Source: Bacillota bacterium
GTDB lineage: Bacteria > Bacillota > Sulfobacillia > JAJYWN01
Direction of reading: 5' to 3'
Assembly (NCBI GenBank): GCA_021791495.1
Contig: JAJYWN010000081.1
Coordinates: 1-64,000 of the forward strand
DNA: 64,000 nucleotides
A program made the position numbers and the translations under genes. Of this stretch, positions 49,799-58,367 are shown one piece after another. The notes beneath the pieces are model-generated. The model had not been told where the DNA came from, searched no databases, and saw only the letters and a program-made list of their open reading frames with translations. Numbering within the stretch: the stretch's first letter is position 1; every line of letters begins with the position of its first letter.

Positions 49799-51352
49799 AT
49801 GAAGCGCTGGAAAGTAGCGATCTCAGCTATTACGATTCTTGTCATAGTGCTTACATTGGCCCTGACCGGGTGCTCCAAGGCACCTCAGGTCTCACGGGAA
49901 TTGAAGGTCCGGTTGCCTGAGTTCGGGACCGGCTACGACCCCGCCCAGCTGGGTATCCTCATCGACTTCCCCGTGGCCAACAACATCTTCAACGCCTTGC
50001 TGAAGTTCAAGGCCGGGACGACCGAACTCGTGCCGGACCTGGCCACCGCCATGCCCACGGTTTCCGACGACCACCTAACCTACACCTTCAAGCTCCGCCA
50101 GGGGGTCAAGTGGCAGAAGGGTTACGGCGAACTGACCTCCGACGACGTCAAGTTCACCTTCGAGCGGATCAAGGACCCGGCCACCAAGGCCCGTAACGCC
50201 AGCCAGTACGCGGTCATCAAGTCCATCGACACGCCGGACAAGTATACCGTGGTCTTCCATCTGACCAAGCCCGACCCCACCTTCCTCACGAAGGTAGCCA
50301 ACCTGCGCCAGGGCTTCATCGTCTCCAAGGCCGCCGTCCAGAAGCTGGGTGCGGACTACAACCGCAACCCCGTCGGCACCGGCCCCTTCCAAATGGACCA
50401 TTGGACCGATAAGACCGAAGTCGTCCTGACCGCGAATAAGGATTACTTCGAAGGCGCTCCATGGCTCCAGAAGATCACCTACCTGCCCATCGCCGACGAC
50501 TCCGTGGCCGCCATGTCTCTGCAGAAGGGCGAGACCGACGTCTTCATTTACGTCGCCTCCCCCGACACGCTGACCAAGCTAAAGAGCGACCCCAACGTCA
50601 AGATCAGCGTCCTGCCCAGCCCGGGCGGCGACCTTCTAGCGTTCAACGTCAAGCAGAAGCCCTTCAACGACATCAAAGTTCGCCAAGCCATCGCCTACGC
50701 CATCAATATCGACGAGTTCCTCTCCAAGGTCATCGGACCCCTGGGCGTTAAGGGCTATGGGCCCCTGGGCGAAGGTATGATGGGCTTCACCAAGGATGTC
50801 AAACAGTATCCCTATGACCCCGAAAAGGCCAAGCAGCTCTTAAAGGACGCCGGATACGCTAACGGGCTCTCTTTCGAAATCACCCTACCGTCCGCCGACG
50901 CCTTCACCATTCCCTACACCGCCATCCAGGGGTACCTTAAGGCCGTCGGCATCGACATGAAGATGAACCTGGTCGACTCCGGTGCTTGGGTGGCGGCCAT
51001 GGGTTCCGGGAAGTTGCTGGCCAGCGACTTGGGCTATGGTGCCCGGCCCGACCCCGAGGTCCTGCTGCGGCAGTTCTATCACTCCAGCGCGTTCCCGCCC
51101 GGATCGAACTTCATGTACTATGACGGCGCCGATGCCCTGATCGACCAGGGCGCCAACGAGTTCGACCAGTCCAAACGGGCTGACATCTACAAGAAAGTCC
51201 AGCAGAAAGTAATGGAAGATCTGCCGGTCATCCCGCTCTACTTCGCGGCGGAGACCGACGCCTACCGGAGCGACATTCAAGGCTTCCAGGCAGGTATCTT
51301 CTTCGACTACAACTTCTACAACGTCAAGCGCGTTCCGCCCACCAAGAAGTAA
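49799..51352 (+). CDS. Dipeptide/oligopeptide ABC transporter substrate-binding lipoprotein
   Basis: The start is ATG 49799 with AGGGAGGG upstream; an 18-codon upstream extension to 49745 is not needed. The 517-residue protein has a signal peptide with lipobox LTGCS and a family-5 solute-binding domain (FPVANNIFNALLKF, YTFKLRQGVKWQKGYGELTS, NPVGTGPFQM, VRQAIAYAINIDEF). It captures peptides or similar amides outside the membrane for the permeases that follow. A short GC stem (CCTCGCC/GGCGAGG, 49761-49779) lies just before the ribosome site. Its 3' neighbour is a pair of strong hairpins, which may raise its mRNA level over the permeases. Confidence 0.93.
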   Translation: MKRWKVAISAITILVIVLTLALTGCSKAPQVSRELKVRLPEFGTGYDPAQLGILIDFPVANNIFNALLKFKAGTTELVPDLATAMPTVSDDHLTYTFKLRQGVKWQKGYGELTSDDVKFTFERIKDPATKARNASQYAVIKSIDTPDKYTVVFHLTKPDPTFLTKVANLRQGFIVSKAAVQKLGADYNRNPVGTGPFQMDHWTDKTEVVLTANKDYFEGAPWLQKITYLPIADDSVAAMSLQKGETDVFIYVASPDTLTKLKSDPNVKISVLPSPGGDLLAFNVKQKPFNDIKVRQAIAYAINIDEFLSKVIGPLGVKGYGPLGEGMMGFTKDVKQYPYDPEKAKQLLKDAGYANGLSFEITLPSADAFTIPYTAIQGYLKAVGIDMKMNLVDSGAWVAAMGSGKLLASDLGYGARPDPEVLLRQFYHSSAFPPGSNFMYYDGADALIDQGANEFDQSKRADIYKKVQQKVMEDLPVIPLYFAAETDAYRSDIQGFQAGIFFDYNFYNVKRVPPTKK

Positions 51353-51392
51353 AACCGCGGGACCAGCAGAAAACACCGTAGTGCACGAAGTC

Positions 51393-51461
51393 GGTCTGTC
51401 GGGGGCGGCCCGGAGTCGCCCCTGACAGACCCCGATGCGATTTACGCATTCGGGGCGTTTT
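51393..51461 (+). terminator. Two hairpins between binding protein and permease genes
   Basis: GGTCTGTC at 51393-51400 pairs with GACAGACC at 51424-51431, with GGGGCG/CGCCCC inside. A second stem, CCCCGATGCG at 51430-51439 with CGCATTCGGGG at 51445-51455, is followed by CGTTTTC. The second is a weak terminator. This arrangement is common behind binding-protein genes, allowing fewer transcripts to continue into the permeases. Confidence 0.6.
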
Positions 51462-51493
51462 CACCGTGAACTCCGCCCAGAAGGGGTCTACTG

Positions 51494-52435
51494 ATGTTCA
51501 GGTATGCGGTCAGAAAACTGCTCTTGGCCATACCGACCATTCTCGGTATCCTGACGCTGGTCTTCATCCTCCTGAGGGTGGTGCCGGGCGACCCCGTCCG
51601 CCTCATGATGGGCGATGTGGCCATGCCGGCCGATGTCGCCGCTCTCAGGCACCAATTCGGCCTGGACCGGCCCCTTTGGGTGCAATACGTGGACTACCTC
51701 ACCCACGCCGTCCGCGGCGACTTCGGCCTGGCGCTGAAATCCGGGTTACCGGTCATCGGCGAGATACTAAGGGTCTTCCCGCACACAGTGTTGCTGGCGG
51801 TAGTCGGGCTATTGATCACCGTGGCCTTGGGCTTGCCAGTGGGAGTCCTCTCCGCCGTGCGGGCCGGGTCGTTCTGGGATTACGGGTCGATGGCCGTCTC
51901 GCTGTTGGGCTTGTCGTTGCCCACCTTCTGGCTGGCCATCCTGATGATCCTGCTGTTCTCGGTGAAACTGTCCTGGCTGCCGATCACCGGAGCCGGGAAC
52001 TTCTCTCAACCGGGTGATCTCTTGGTCCGTCTGATCTTACCGGCGTTGACACTCGGCATCTCCACGGCTGCCTTTGCCGCTCGGATGACCCGCTCGTGCA
52101 TGCTCGAAGTCTTAGCTCAGGACTACGTACGCACTGCCCGGGCTAAGGGAGTGCCCCAGCGGTCGGTCATCTACCGCCACGCCTTGAAGAACGCGGCCAT
52201 CCCCATCGTCACCACCATGGGCATTCTGCTCAGCCGGCTATTGGGCGGGGCAGTGGTTATCGAGATGGTTTTCTCCCGGCCCGGCATCGGACAGCTCATT
52301 GTCTCCGGCATCTTGGCCCGCGACTACCCGCTGGTCCAGGGGACGGTCTCTTTCTTCGCCTTCACTCTGATCGCGGTGAACCTGGGGGTGGACTTGGTCT
52401 ATGGGTATCTCGACCCGACCATCAGGTTCGACTGA
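51494..52435 (+). CDS. Peptide ABC transporter permease, DppB type
   Basis: The 313-residue protein begins MFRYAVRKLLLAIPTILGIL and has LRVVPGDPVRLMMG, typical of DppB/OppB. It has about six membrane helices and the EAA loop (DYVRTARAKGVPQRSVIYRH) that docks the ATPase. It starts at ATG 51494 with an AGAAGGGG-like site upstream. It overlaps the next permease by 35 bases. It forms the channel for the peptide delivered by the preceding lipoprotein. No ATPase gene (DppD/DppF) is near, so the energy subunits must be encoded elsewhere. Confidence 0.93.
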   Translation: MFRYAVRKLLLAIPTILGILTLVFILLRVVPGDPVRLMMGDVAMPADVAALRHQFGLDRPLWVQYVDYLTHAVRGDFGLALKSGLPVIGEILRVFPHTVLLAVVGLLITVALGLPVGVLSAVRAGSFWDYGSMAVSLLGLSLPTFWLAILMILLFSVKLSWLPITGAGNFSQPGDLLVRLILPALTLGISTAAFAARMTRSCMLEVLAQDYVRTARAKGVPQRSVIYRHALKNAAIPIVTTMGILLSRLLGGAVVIEMVFSRPGIGQLIVSGILARDYPLVQGTVSFFAFTLIAVNLGVDLVYGYLDPTIRFD

Positions 52436-53363
52436 ACCGGCGCGGGCCCAGACCCATGGGCCGGCCCAGCCGCAGGCTCAGCCGCGAGTCCAGGCGCAGG
52501 CCCCGGTACGGCGCCCCCGGTGGAAGCCGCCCCGGACCCTCCGGGCGCTTCTGCGGAACCCAGGGGCTCTCCTGGCATTGTTGGTCATGGTCTTCCTGGC
52601 CTTCGTGCTGGTTTCGCCCGGCAGCCTGACCTCCTTTGACCCGACCCTGATGTCCCTGCCCGAAAAATACGCGCCCCCCAGCCGAATACACATCTTTGGC
52701 GCGGACCAGTTGGGCCGCGACGTCTTTGCCCGGGTAGTCTACGGCACCCGCATTTCCCTGGGGATCGGTTTTGGTTCGACCATCCTGTCGCTCATCGCCG
52801 GCTCCTTCATCGGGATAGTCGCCGGCTACTACGGTGGTTGGTTCGACAAGACCCTGATGACCCTGATGGACATGCTGATGGCTTTCCCGTCCATCCTGCT
52901 GGCCCTGGTCATGGTGGCCTCCCTGGGGACCGGCGCCATCAACACCATCATCGCCCTGGCCGTGGCCATGACACCGAATTTCGCTCGCCAGGCGCGGGCC
53001 TCGGTCCTTTCCGTCAGGGAGAAGCAGTATATCCAGGCGGCCCACTCCGTCGGGCTGGCGTCCTGGTACATTATGTTGAGGCACATCCTGCCGAACATCC
53101 TGGCGCCCCTCCTTATCACCGCCAGCCTGTCCATCGGCGTGGCCATCCTCAGTGAGGCCAGCCTGAGTTACCTCGGGTTGGGGGTGCCGCCGCCAGCTCC
53201 GTCCTGGGGGACTATTGTGAACGAGGGCAAGAACGCCATCGGCCTGGCTCCATGGGTCGCCACCGCCGGAGGCGGGGCGGTGACCGTTGCCGTCCTGGCG
53301 GTCAACCTCCTCGGTGACTTCCTGCGCGACGCCTATGACCCGCGGCTCAGGGGCCTAAGATAA
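52401..53363 (+). CDS. Peptide ABC transporter permease, DppC type
   Basis: The 320-residue protein has a Pro/Gln/Ala-rich N-terminal tail (about 40 residues, including QPQAQPRVQAQAP) and then the DppC pattern of about six helices with HIFGADQLGRDVFARVVYGT and the EAA loop (SVREKQYIQAAHSVGLASWY). It starts inside the DppB gene (35-base overlap) and is translationally coupled to it. The start could lie later, since the tail has no family match. It pairs with DppB in the membrane. A creatininase-family gene follows after 36 bases. Confidence 0.92.
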   Translation: MGISTRPSGSTEPARAQTHGPAQPQAQPRVQAQAPVRRPRWKPPRTLRALLRNPGALLALLVMVFLAFVLVSPGSLTSFDPTLMSLPEKYAPPSRIHIFGADQLGRDVFARVVYGTRISLGIGFGSTILSLIAGSFIGIVAGYYGGWFDKTLMTLMDMLMAFPSILLALVMVASLGTGAINTIIALAVAMTPNFARQARASVLSVREKQYIQAAHSVGLASWYIMLRHILPNILAPLLITASLSIGVAILSEASLSYLGLGVPPPAPSWGTIVNEGKNAIGLAPWVATAGGGAVTVAVLAVNLLGDFLRDAYDPRLRGLR

Positions 53364-53399
53364 GACCAATCTTCACAGACTTCCCGGAGGTGTAACGAA

Positions 53400-54227
53400 A
53401 TGAGCGGAAAAGAGCGCCGGTACTGGCTGCACGAGATGACCCGGCCGGCTTTCGAGGAGTACCTGAGAAGCGAACCGAAACCCGTGGCTTTGATCCCGCT
53501 GGGTTCGATCGAGCAGCACGGTCCGCACCTCCCCCTGGGCACCGACATTCTCGGCGCCCTGCACGTCACCGAATTGACGGCGAAGAAGGGTAACGCCGTC
53601 GGGGTGTTCTGCACTCTGCCGGCCTACTCGCCACACCACATGGGCTTCAAGGGGACTATTACTCTTCGCCCCGAGACCCTCATCGCCTACCTGACCGACG
53701 TCATCGGTAGCCTGGCCCATCACGGAATCAAGCGGATCATGATCCTGAACTCGCACGGCGGAAACGAGGAGATCGTCGCGACCGTCGCCAAGACCGTGGG
53801 CCGGGAATTCGGTGTCAAGATAGCCAAACCCCGCTCCCGCACTTTCACCATCACCCCGGAGTTGGTCGCCACCCTCGACATTCACTCAGGCGAAATGGAA
53901 ACCGGCGACATGCTGGCGGTTGCCCCCCATCTCGTCGAGATGGAGCGGGTCAAGGACCACCGGCCTACCGAGAACTTGCCGCCCGACGTGATGGCCCTCC
54001 TCGATGCCAAGCGGCCCGATGCCTTCCTGGCTCAGCAAGTGGCCATGCTGCACATCGGCGATACCCATACGCACACCTCATCCGGGGTGTACGGTTTCAA
54101 GCGGCCTCAGGACGGCAGCGCCGAGGCGGGGCACCAGTTCAACGAAGACCTGTCCGACGAATACGCTGAGTTCATTCGCATCTGGCGGACCGTGGACATT
54201 CCCGGCGAAGGAGGCGCCGCCAGATGA
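53400..54227 (+). CDS. Creatininase family amidohydrolase
   Basis: The 275-residue protein carries the creatininase metal site: GSIEQHGPHLPLGTD (Glu, His, Asp), NSHGGNEE (His) and DIHSGEMETGDML (Glu). Family members hydrolyse cyclic amides such as creatinine or formyl-amine precursors. The next gene is an M24 peptidase that overlaps by 4 bases, and an amidohydrolase follows, so a ring-opening step for a cyclic amide or imide is plausible. The start is ATG 53400 with GGAGGTG upstream. The specific substrate cannot be read from sequence. Confidence 0.9.
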   Translation: MSGKERRYWLHEMTRPAFEEYLRSEPKPVALIPLGSIEQHGPHLPLGTDILGALHVTELTAKKGNAVGVFCTLPAYSPHHMGFKGTITLRPETLIAYLTDVIGSLAHHGIKRIMILNSHGGNEEIVATVAKTVGREFGVKIAKPRSRTFTITPELVATLDIHSGEMETGDMLAVAPHLVEMERVKDHRPTENLPPDVMALLDAKRPDAFLAQQVAMLHIGDTHTHTSSGVYGFKRPQDGSAEAGHQFNEDLSDEYAEFIRIWRTVDIPGEGGAAR

Positions 54228-55435
54228 GTCTGGTGAAAGCGAGCGTCCCGTGGGATTGGGGGACGCGCCAGAAACACATGGTGCTTCATTTTCCAGTTTC
54301 CGAATACCGGGACCGGATCGCCAAGGTTCGGCGGGAGATGGAGGAGCGCGGTCTCACGCACCTGATCGCGTATTCCAACTTCGCCGACCCGGCCGACGTG
54401 CGGTGGTTGTCTGGTTTCAATACCAGCCACGGGGACTCGTTCGTGGTCATCGCTCCCGACCGCGAACCGGCCCTGGTGACCAACTGGATCATGCACGACG
54501 AACCGATGCACTCGGAGATATGGACCTCCTGGATGGAGGACACGCGGGCCTGCCCGCCCTTCAGCAATAGCCTCATCGATGAGGTGGCGGCGGCGGCCAA
54601 GGCCGATGGCGACCCACGGCCCGGCCGGATCGGGCTCTCGGGGCAACGGGTGATGCCGGCCCGCATCCTCACCCCTCTGTTGCAGGCTTGCGGCCTGGAG
54701 AGCTTCGCCAATGGCGATGCGGTCACCGCGGCGGCCCGGCGCATCAAATCCCCCCTCGAAATCGAAATGGTGCGCCGGGCCAGCCGGGCCGCAGGGGCGG
54801 GCATTGGGGCAGCCTTGGCCGCCCTCGAACCGGGCGTGACGGAGCAGGCGGCGACGTCCATCGCCCACGGCACGATGTTCGCGGCGGGCGCTGAGCAGCT
54901 GGCCTTCGAGTCCTCTTTCTCCAGCGGAGGCGCCAGGGCCGGGATGAAGCACTGCACACCGTCGTGGAAGCCTTTCGAGGCCGGTGACGCGGTCTTCATC
55001 GACATGGGAGCCATCGTCCACGGCTACTACAGTGACGTCAGCCGGTGCGCGGCTGTGGGCGAGCCGTCGCCCGAGTTGAGACGCCTTCTGGCGGCCGGGG
55101 AGGTCCTTTTCGAGGAGCTGGTCAAGCTGGCCAAGCCCGGCCGGTCCTTCGCCGACCTGCATGAGGACGCCATTCGGATCGCCCGGGACCTGGGTTACGA
55201 GAAGTACTACATGCCCGGTGGGTTTGGCCACGGGGTGGGGTGCATGCTGTTCGAACGGCCCAGCCTCCGGTACCGGGAGACCACCGATATCTTGGAGGTC
55301 GGGATGACCTTCGCCTTCGAGCCCATGTTCGTTCAGTACGGCGTGGGGACCGCCGTAGTGGAAGACACCATGCTGGTGACGGAGAAGGGCATCGAGCCGT
55401 TGTCGGGGCTACCGACTAAGGTCTATGCCGGCTAA
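54224..55435 (+). CDS. M24 family metallopeptidase (Xaa-Pro peptidase-like)
   Basis: The 403-residue protein has an N-terminal creatinase/prolidase domain and a catalytic domain with the five metal ligands conserved: Asp in FIDMGAI, Asp in YYSDVSR, His in GFGHGVG, Glu in FAFEPMF and Glu in VVEDTML. This argues for a metallopeptidase over a metal-free creatinase. It overlaps the creatininase gene by 4 bases (ATGA) and the amidohydrolase by 11 bases. Its N-terminus is intact, which shows that the paralogue at 44712 lost its own to a frameshift. Confidence 0.92.
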   Translation: MSLVKASVPWDWGTRQKHMVLHFPVSEYRDRIAKVRREMEERGLTHLIAYSNFADPADVRWLSGFNTSHGDSFVVIAPDREPALVTNWIMHDEPMHSEIWTSWMEDTRACPPFSNSLIDEVAAAAKADGDPRPGRIGLSGQRVMPARILTPLLQACGLESFANGDAVTAAARRIKSPLEIEMVRRASRAAGAGIGAALAALEPGVTEQAATSIAHGTMFAAGAEQLAFESSFSSGGARAGMKHCTPSWKPFEAGDAVFIDMGAIVHGYYSDVSRCAAVGEPSPELRRLLAAGEVLFEELVKLAKPGRSFADLHEDAIRIARDLGYEKYYMPGGFGHGVGCMLFERPSLRYRETTDILEVGMTFAFEPMFVQYGVGTAVVEDTMLVTEKGIEPLSGLPTKVYAG

Positions 55436-56618
55436 GTCCGAAGGCCAACCCGGCAAGACTATCCTGTGCGGCCGTCTGATCGACGGCACGGGCAGGGCGC
55501 CAGTGGACGGAGCGGTGGTCCGGCTCGATGCCGCGGGCCGGATCACCGCCGTCCTGACCGGAGCCCGAGAGGTGGCGGCAGCCTCCGCCTCCACCGGCGA
55601 GGTCATTGACTGGAGCAGCTACACGGTGATTCCGGGTCTGGTGGATGCCCACAATCACCTGGGCATGAACAGCGGCGGAGACATGCTGGCCATGGCCACA
55701 GAACCGGACGTGCGCAAGGTCATCCGCGCCGCGGCTAACGCCCGAGTGGACCTGGAATCCGGCATCACCACCTTGCGGGTATGCGGCGAGAAAGCCCAAG
55801 TGGACCTGGAGTGGCGCGCCGCCGCGGCGGACGGACTGTTCTTCGCCCCCCGATTGGTGGTTTCCGGAGAGTTCATCTGCCCGACCTCGGGTCATGCCGC
55901 TTTCTACGGCGCGAACTGCGATGGCCCGGAAGAGGTCCGTCGCGGGGTCCGGCGCCAGATCGCCGCCGGGGCCGACTTCATCAAAGTGATGGTCAGCGGG
56001 GGAGCCCAGGAAGCTCCTCCGGGGCCGATGGACCCCGAATACACGCCCGACGAACTGCGGGCCGCCATCGATGAGGCCCATCGCGGGCACCGGCGGGTGG
56101 CCGGACACTGTTTCGGCGGGCCCGGCGCCGACGTGGCCATCGAGGCCGGCATAGACAGCATCGAACACGGGACACACCTAACCGGGGAGCAGTTGGCCCG
56201 GATGGCGGCCAAAGGCATCGGCCTGGTCGTCACGGCCGGGGTCTTCATGGTCGAAGCCGAGCTTCCGTCGCCTACCCCGGCGGAGAGGGCCTTGACGGTA
56301 GGGTTCAGAGACCGCTACCCCGAAGTCATCGCGCAGGCGAAACGCGCAGGCGTCCCTTTGGCCGTGGGCGGCGACTTTCTTCATGGCCGGCTGGACCTCG
56401 AGGTGGAGATGTTGGTCAAGGGAGGCCTCACCCCCATGGAAGCTCTCCTGGCGGCGACCTCCAGCGGCGCGGCTGCGCTCGGTCTGTCGAAAGAGATCGG
56501 CTCGATCGTGCCGGGCAAACAAGGTGACTTAGTGGCCTTGGGTGGCGACCCTCTGGCTTCGTGGGCGGCGCTGCGGGACGTCCGTGGGGTCATCCAACGT
56601 GGCGTACCGAGGGCTTGA
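55425..56618 (+). CDS. Metal-dependent amidohydrolase (imidazolonepropionase/prolidase-like)
   Basis: The 397-residue enzyme has the amidohydrolase barrel: VIPGLVDAHNHLGM (two metal-binding His), FIKVMVSGGAQ (the strand where a lysine bridges metals), AGHCFGGPG and IEHGTHL (His ligands), and LAVGGDFLHG (catalytic Asp). It resembles the Xaa-Pro dipeptidase and organophosphate-hydrolase-like branch. It overlaps the M24 gene by 11 bases. It would hydrolyse a small peptide, hydantoin-like or lactam compound; the branch is broad and the substrate is unknown. It is followed closely by a PucR regulator gene. Confidence 0.9.
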   Translation: MPAKSEGQPGKTILCGRLIDGTGRAPVDGAVVRLDAAGRITAVLTGAREVAAASASTGEVIDWSSYTVIPGLVDAHNHLGMNSGGDMLAMATEPDVRKVIRAAANARVDLESGITTLRVCGEKAQVDLEWRAAAADGLFFAPRLVVSGEFICPTSGHAAFYGANCDGPEEVRRGVRRQIAAGADFIKVMVSGGAQEAPPGPMDPEYTPDELRAAIDEAHRGHRRVAGHCFGGPGADVAIEAGIDSIEHGTHLTGEQLARMAAKGIGLVVTAGVFMVEAELPSPTPAERALTVGFRDRYPEVIAQAKRAGVPLAVGGDFLHGRLDLEVEMLVKGGLTPMEALLAATSSGAAALGLSKEIGSIVPGKQGDLVALGGDPLASWAALRDVRGVIQRGVPRA

Positions 56619-56649
56619 CTTACTGCCCAGGGCCCGAGGAGATGAGTGT

Positions 56650-58341
56650 TTGCGTTCGGTGAAGGTGGCGGACCTATTGACTCATCCTTCCCTTGCCGGG
56701 ACCACTGTCGTGGCAGGGAGAACTGGGTTGCGCCAGACCGTGCGCTCCATCAGCCTTGTCCGCACCCCATCGCCGGCGCCCTTTCCCGCTCACGCCATCG
56801 TGGTGGCCGACGGTGCGCTTTTCGTCGACCAGCAGTCGTACCTCGCTCCCTTGATCGCGTTATGCCGCCGCTCTCAGGAAGCGGCGTTGGCCATCGCGCC
56901 CACGCACGGCCTGGAGCGACTGCCCGAGGAGGCGCGGTTGGCGGCCGACCAAGGAGGACTGCCGGTCCTGCAGATTCCGGCAGGCATGCGGGTCGAGGAC
57001 TGGGCCATCGCCGCGGCCAACGCCTTGGTCGAAATCCAGGACGGTGATTTCCACCAGTCCCAGCGCCTGAACCGGCGGCTCCTGGACCTGGTGCTGGGCG
57101 GGTACGGTCCCGACCGGGTCGCGGCGACTTTGGCCGGCGTGGTCCACAACCCGATCATCCTGGTGGACTCGTCGGGGGCTGTGGTGGCGTTGGGGCTGCC
57201 GTCCGAACTCCAGTCCATCAAGCCCGCCGCTTTCGAACCGAAGGGACTACCATATGAGCAAGTCGAAGCGGCCCTGGTCCGGGGCTACGCCGACCGTGGG
57301 CGGCGCCGGGGATGGAGCGGTCTCCAGACCCAGGCCGCGAGCGCCAGACCGGACCATCCTCCCCAATCCTTCAAGCGCACCATAACAGCGGCCGGCCGCC
57401 CTGTGGGAGCCCTACGGGTCCTGGAGCTGACCCGGGCGGTGGAGGAAGCGGAGATCGGTGCACTGGAGAACGCGTCCATCGCCTTCGCCCTGGAAGCGGT
57501 GAAACAGATGGCCGTGCAGGAAGTCGACCGCCGTTCGCGGACGCAGTTCATCGAGGACCTGGTGTCCGGCCGCCTCCAGTCCGAGGAGGACTTGCGCCTC
57601 AGGATGACCCTGCTGGGGTGGCGGGTCAAGTTGCCGGCCACGGTCCTGGCGGTAGACATCGAGCGCTTCGGTGAATGGCAGCAGCACTCGGAATCCGAGG
57701 CCAAGGTCCAGGAGAAGAAGGCCCAGATGTACGACGCCGTCGATCTCTACATGAAAAGGCAGGACCTCCCGCCGGCCGTCGGCCTGCGCAGCGATAGCCT
57801 GACCGTGGTGATCTTCGGAGCCGTCTCCGTAGAGGAGGCGGACAGGCGCGCCCGGGAGATAAAGTCCGTCTGCGATGGGGCGCTGAAGGATCTGACTGTG
57901 TCAGTGGGCGTCGGGAACCCCCGGGCGGCTCTGGCTGATCTGAAAGATAGCCATGCCGAAGCCTGGCAGTCGCTGGAGCTGGGGCGACGCCTCTGGGGAG
58001 CCAACCGGGTGACCCATGTGATCGACCTGGGAGCCTACCGCGTACTCGCTCAGATGAGCCGGGAGCAGCTGCGGTCGCTGGTCTTGACCACGTTGGTTCC
58101 CCTGGGCCTGGCGGTGGAAGGTGACGATGAGTTGCGCCGGACCGTCTCCGCCTACCTGCGGAGTGACGGCTCCATCAATGAAGCGGCGGCGGCGCTGGGT
58201 GTCCATCCGAACACGGTGAAGTACCGGCTGTCCAAGGTCTGGAGCGGCAACCGCCCGACCTTCGCCGAGAAGGTGAACCTGTTCCTAGCTCTCTTGGCGG
58301 ACTCGTTCATGCGCTCGCCAAACGGGGACGACCAGGAGTGA
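56650..58341 (+). CDS. PucR-type transcriptional regulator
   Basis: The start is TTG 56650 with GAGGAG 8 bases upstream, giving 563 residues; the frame is open to 56542 but overlaps the amidohydrolase gene. Domain order is an N-terminal PucR sensory domain (1-125, VADLLTHPSLAGTTVV), a middle CdaR GGDEF-like domain (about 300-430) and a C-terminal PucR helix-turn-helix (SINEAAAALGVHPNTVKYRL). Such proteins usually activate purine, amino-acid or peptide catabolic genes. It likely controls this cluster. The next gene overlaps its stop or starts 26 bases later. Confidence 0.9.
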   Translation: MRSVKVADLLTHPSLAGTTVVAGRTGLRQTVRSISLVRTPSPAPFPAHAIVVADGALFVDQQSYLAPLIALCRRSQEAALAIAPTHGLERLPEEARLAADQGGLPVLQIPAGMRVEDWAIAAANALVEIQDGDFHQSQRLNRRLLDLVLGGYGPDRVAATLAGVVHNPIILVDSSGAVVALGLPSELQSIKPAAFEPKGLPYEQVEAALVRGYADRGRRRGWSGLQTQAASARPDHPPQSFKRTITAAGRPVGALRVLELTRAVEEAEIGALENASIAFALEAVKQMAVQEVDRRSRTQFIEDLVSGRLQSEEDLRLRMTLLGWRVKLPATVLAVDIERFGEWQQHSESEAKVQEKKAQMYDAVDLYMKRQDLPPAVGLRSDSLTVVIFGAVSVEEADRRAREIKSVCDGALKDLTVSVGVGNPRAALADLKDSHAEAWQSLELGRRLWGANRVTHVIDLGAYRVLAQMSREQLRSLVLTTLVPLGLAVEGDDELRRTVSAYLRSDGSINEAAAALGVHPNTVKYRLSKVWSGNRPTFAEKVNLFLALLADSFMRSPNGDDQE

Positions 58342-58367
58342 AAAGTCAGATGACCGGGGAAGGACAA

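Noticed and set aside
54107-55231. Long open frame (374 codons) antisense to the second M24 peptidase
   Set aside because: GC-driven shadow; the sense frame has five conserved metal ligands.
53400-55435. Calling the creatininase/M24 pair a creatinine-creatine pathway
   Set aside because: The M24 protein keeps all five metal ligands, which creatinases generally lack, and no sarcosine oxidase or related gene is near.
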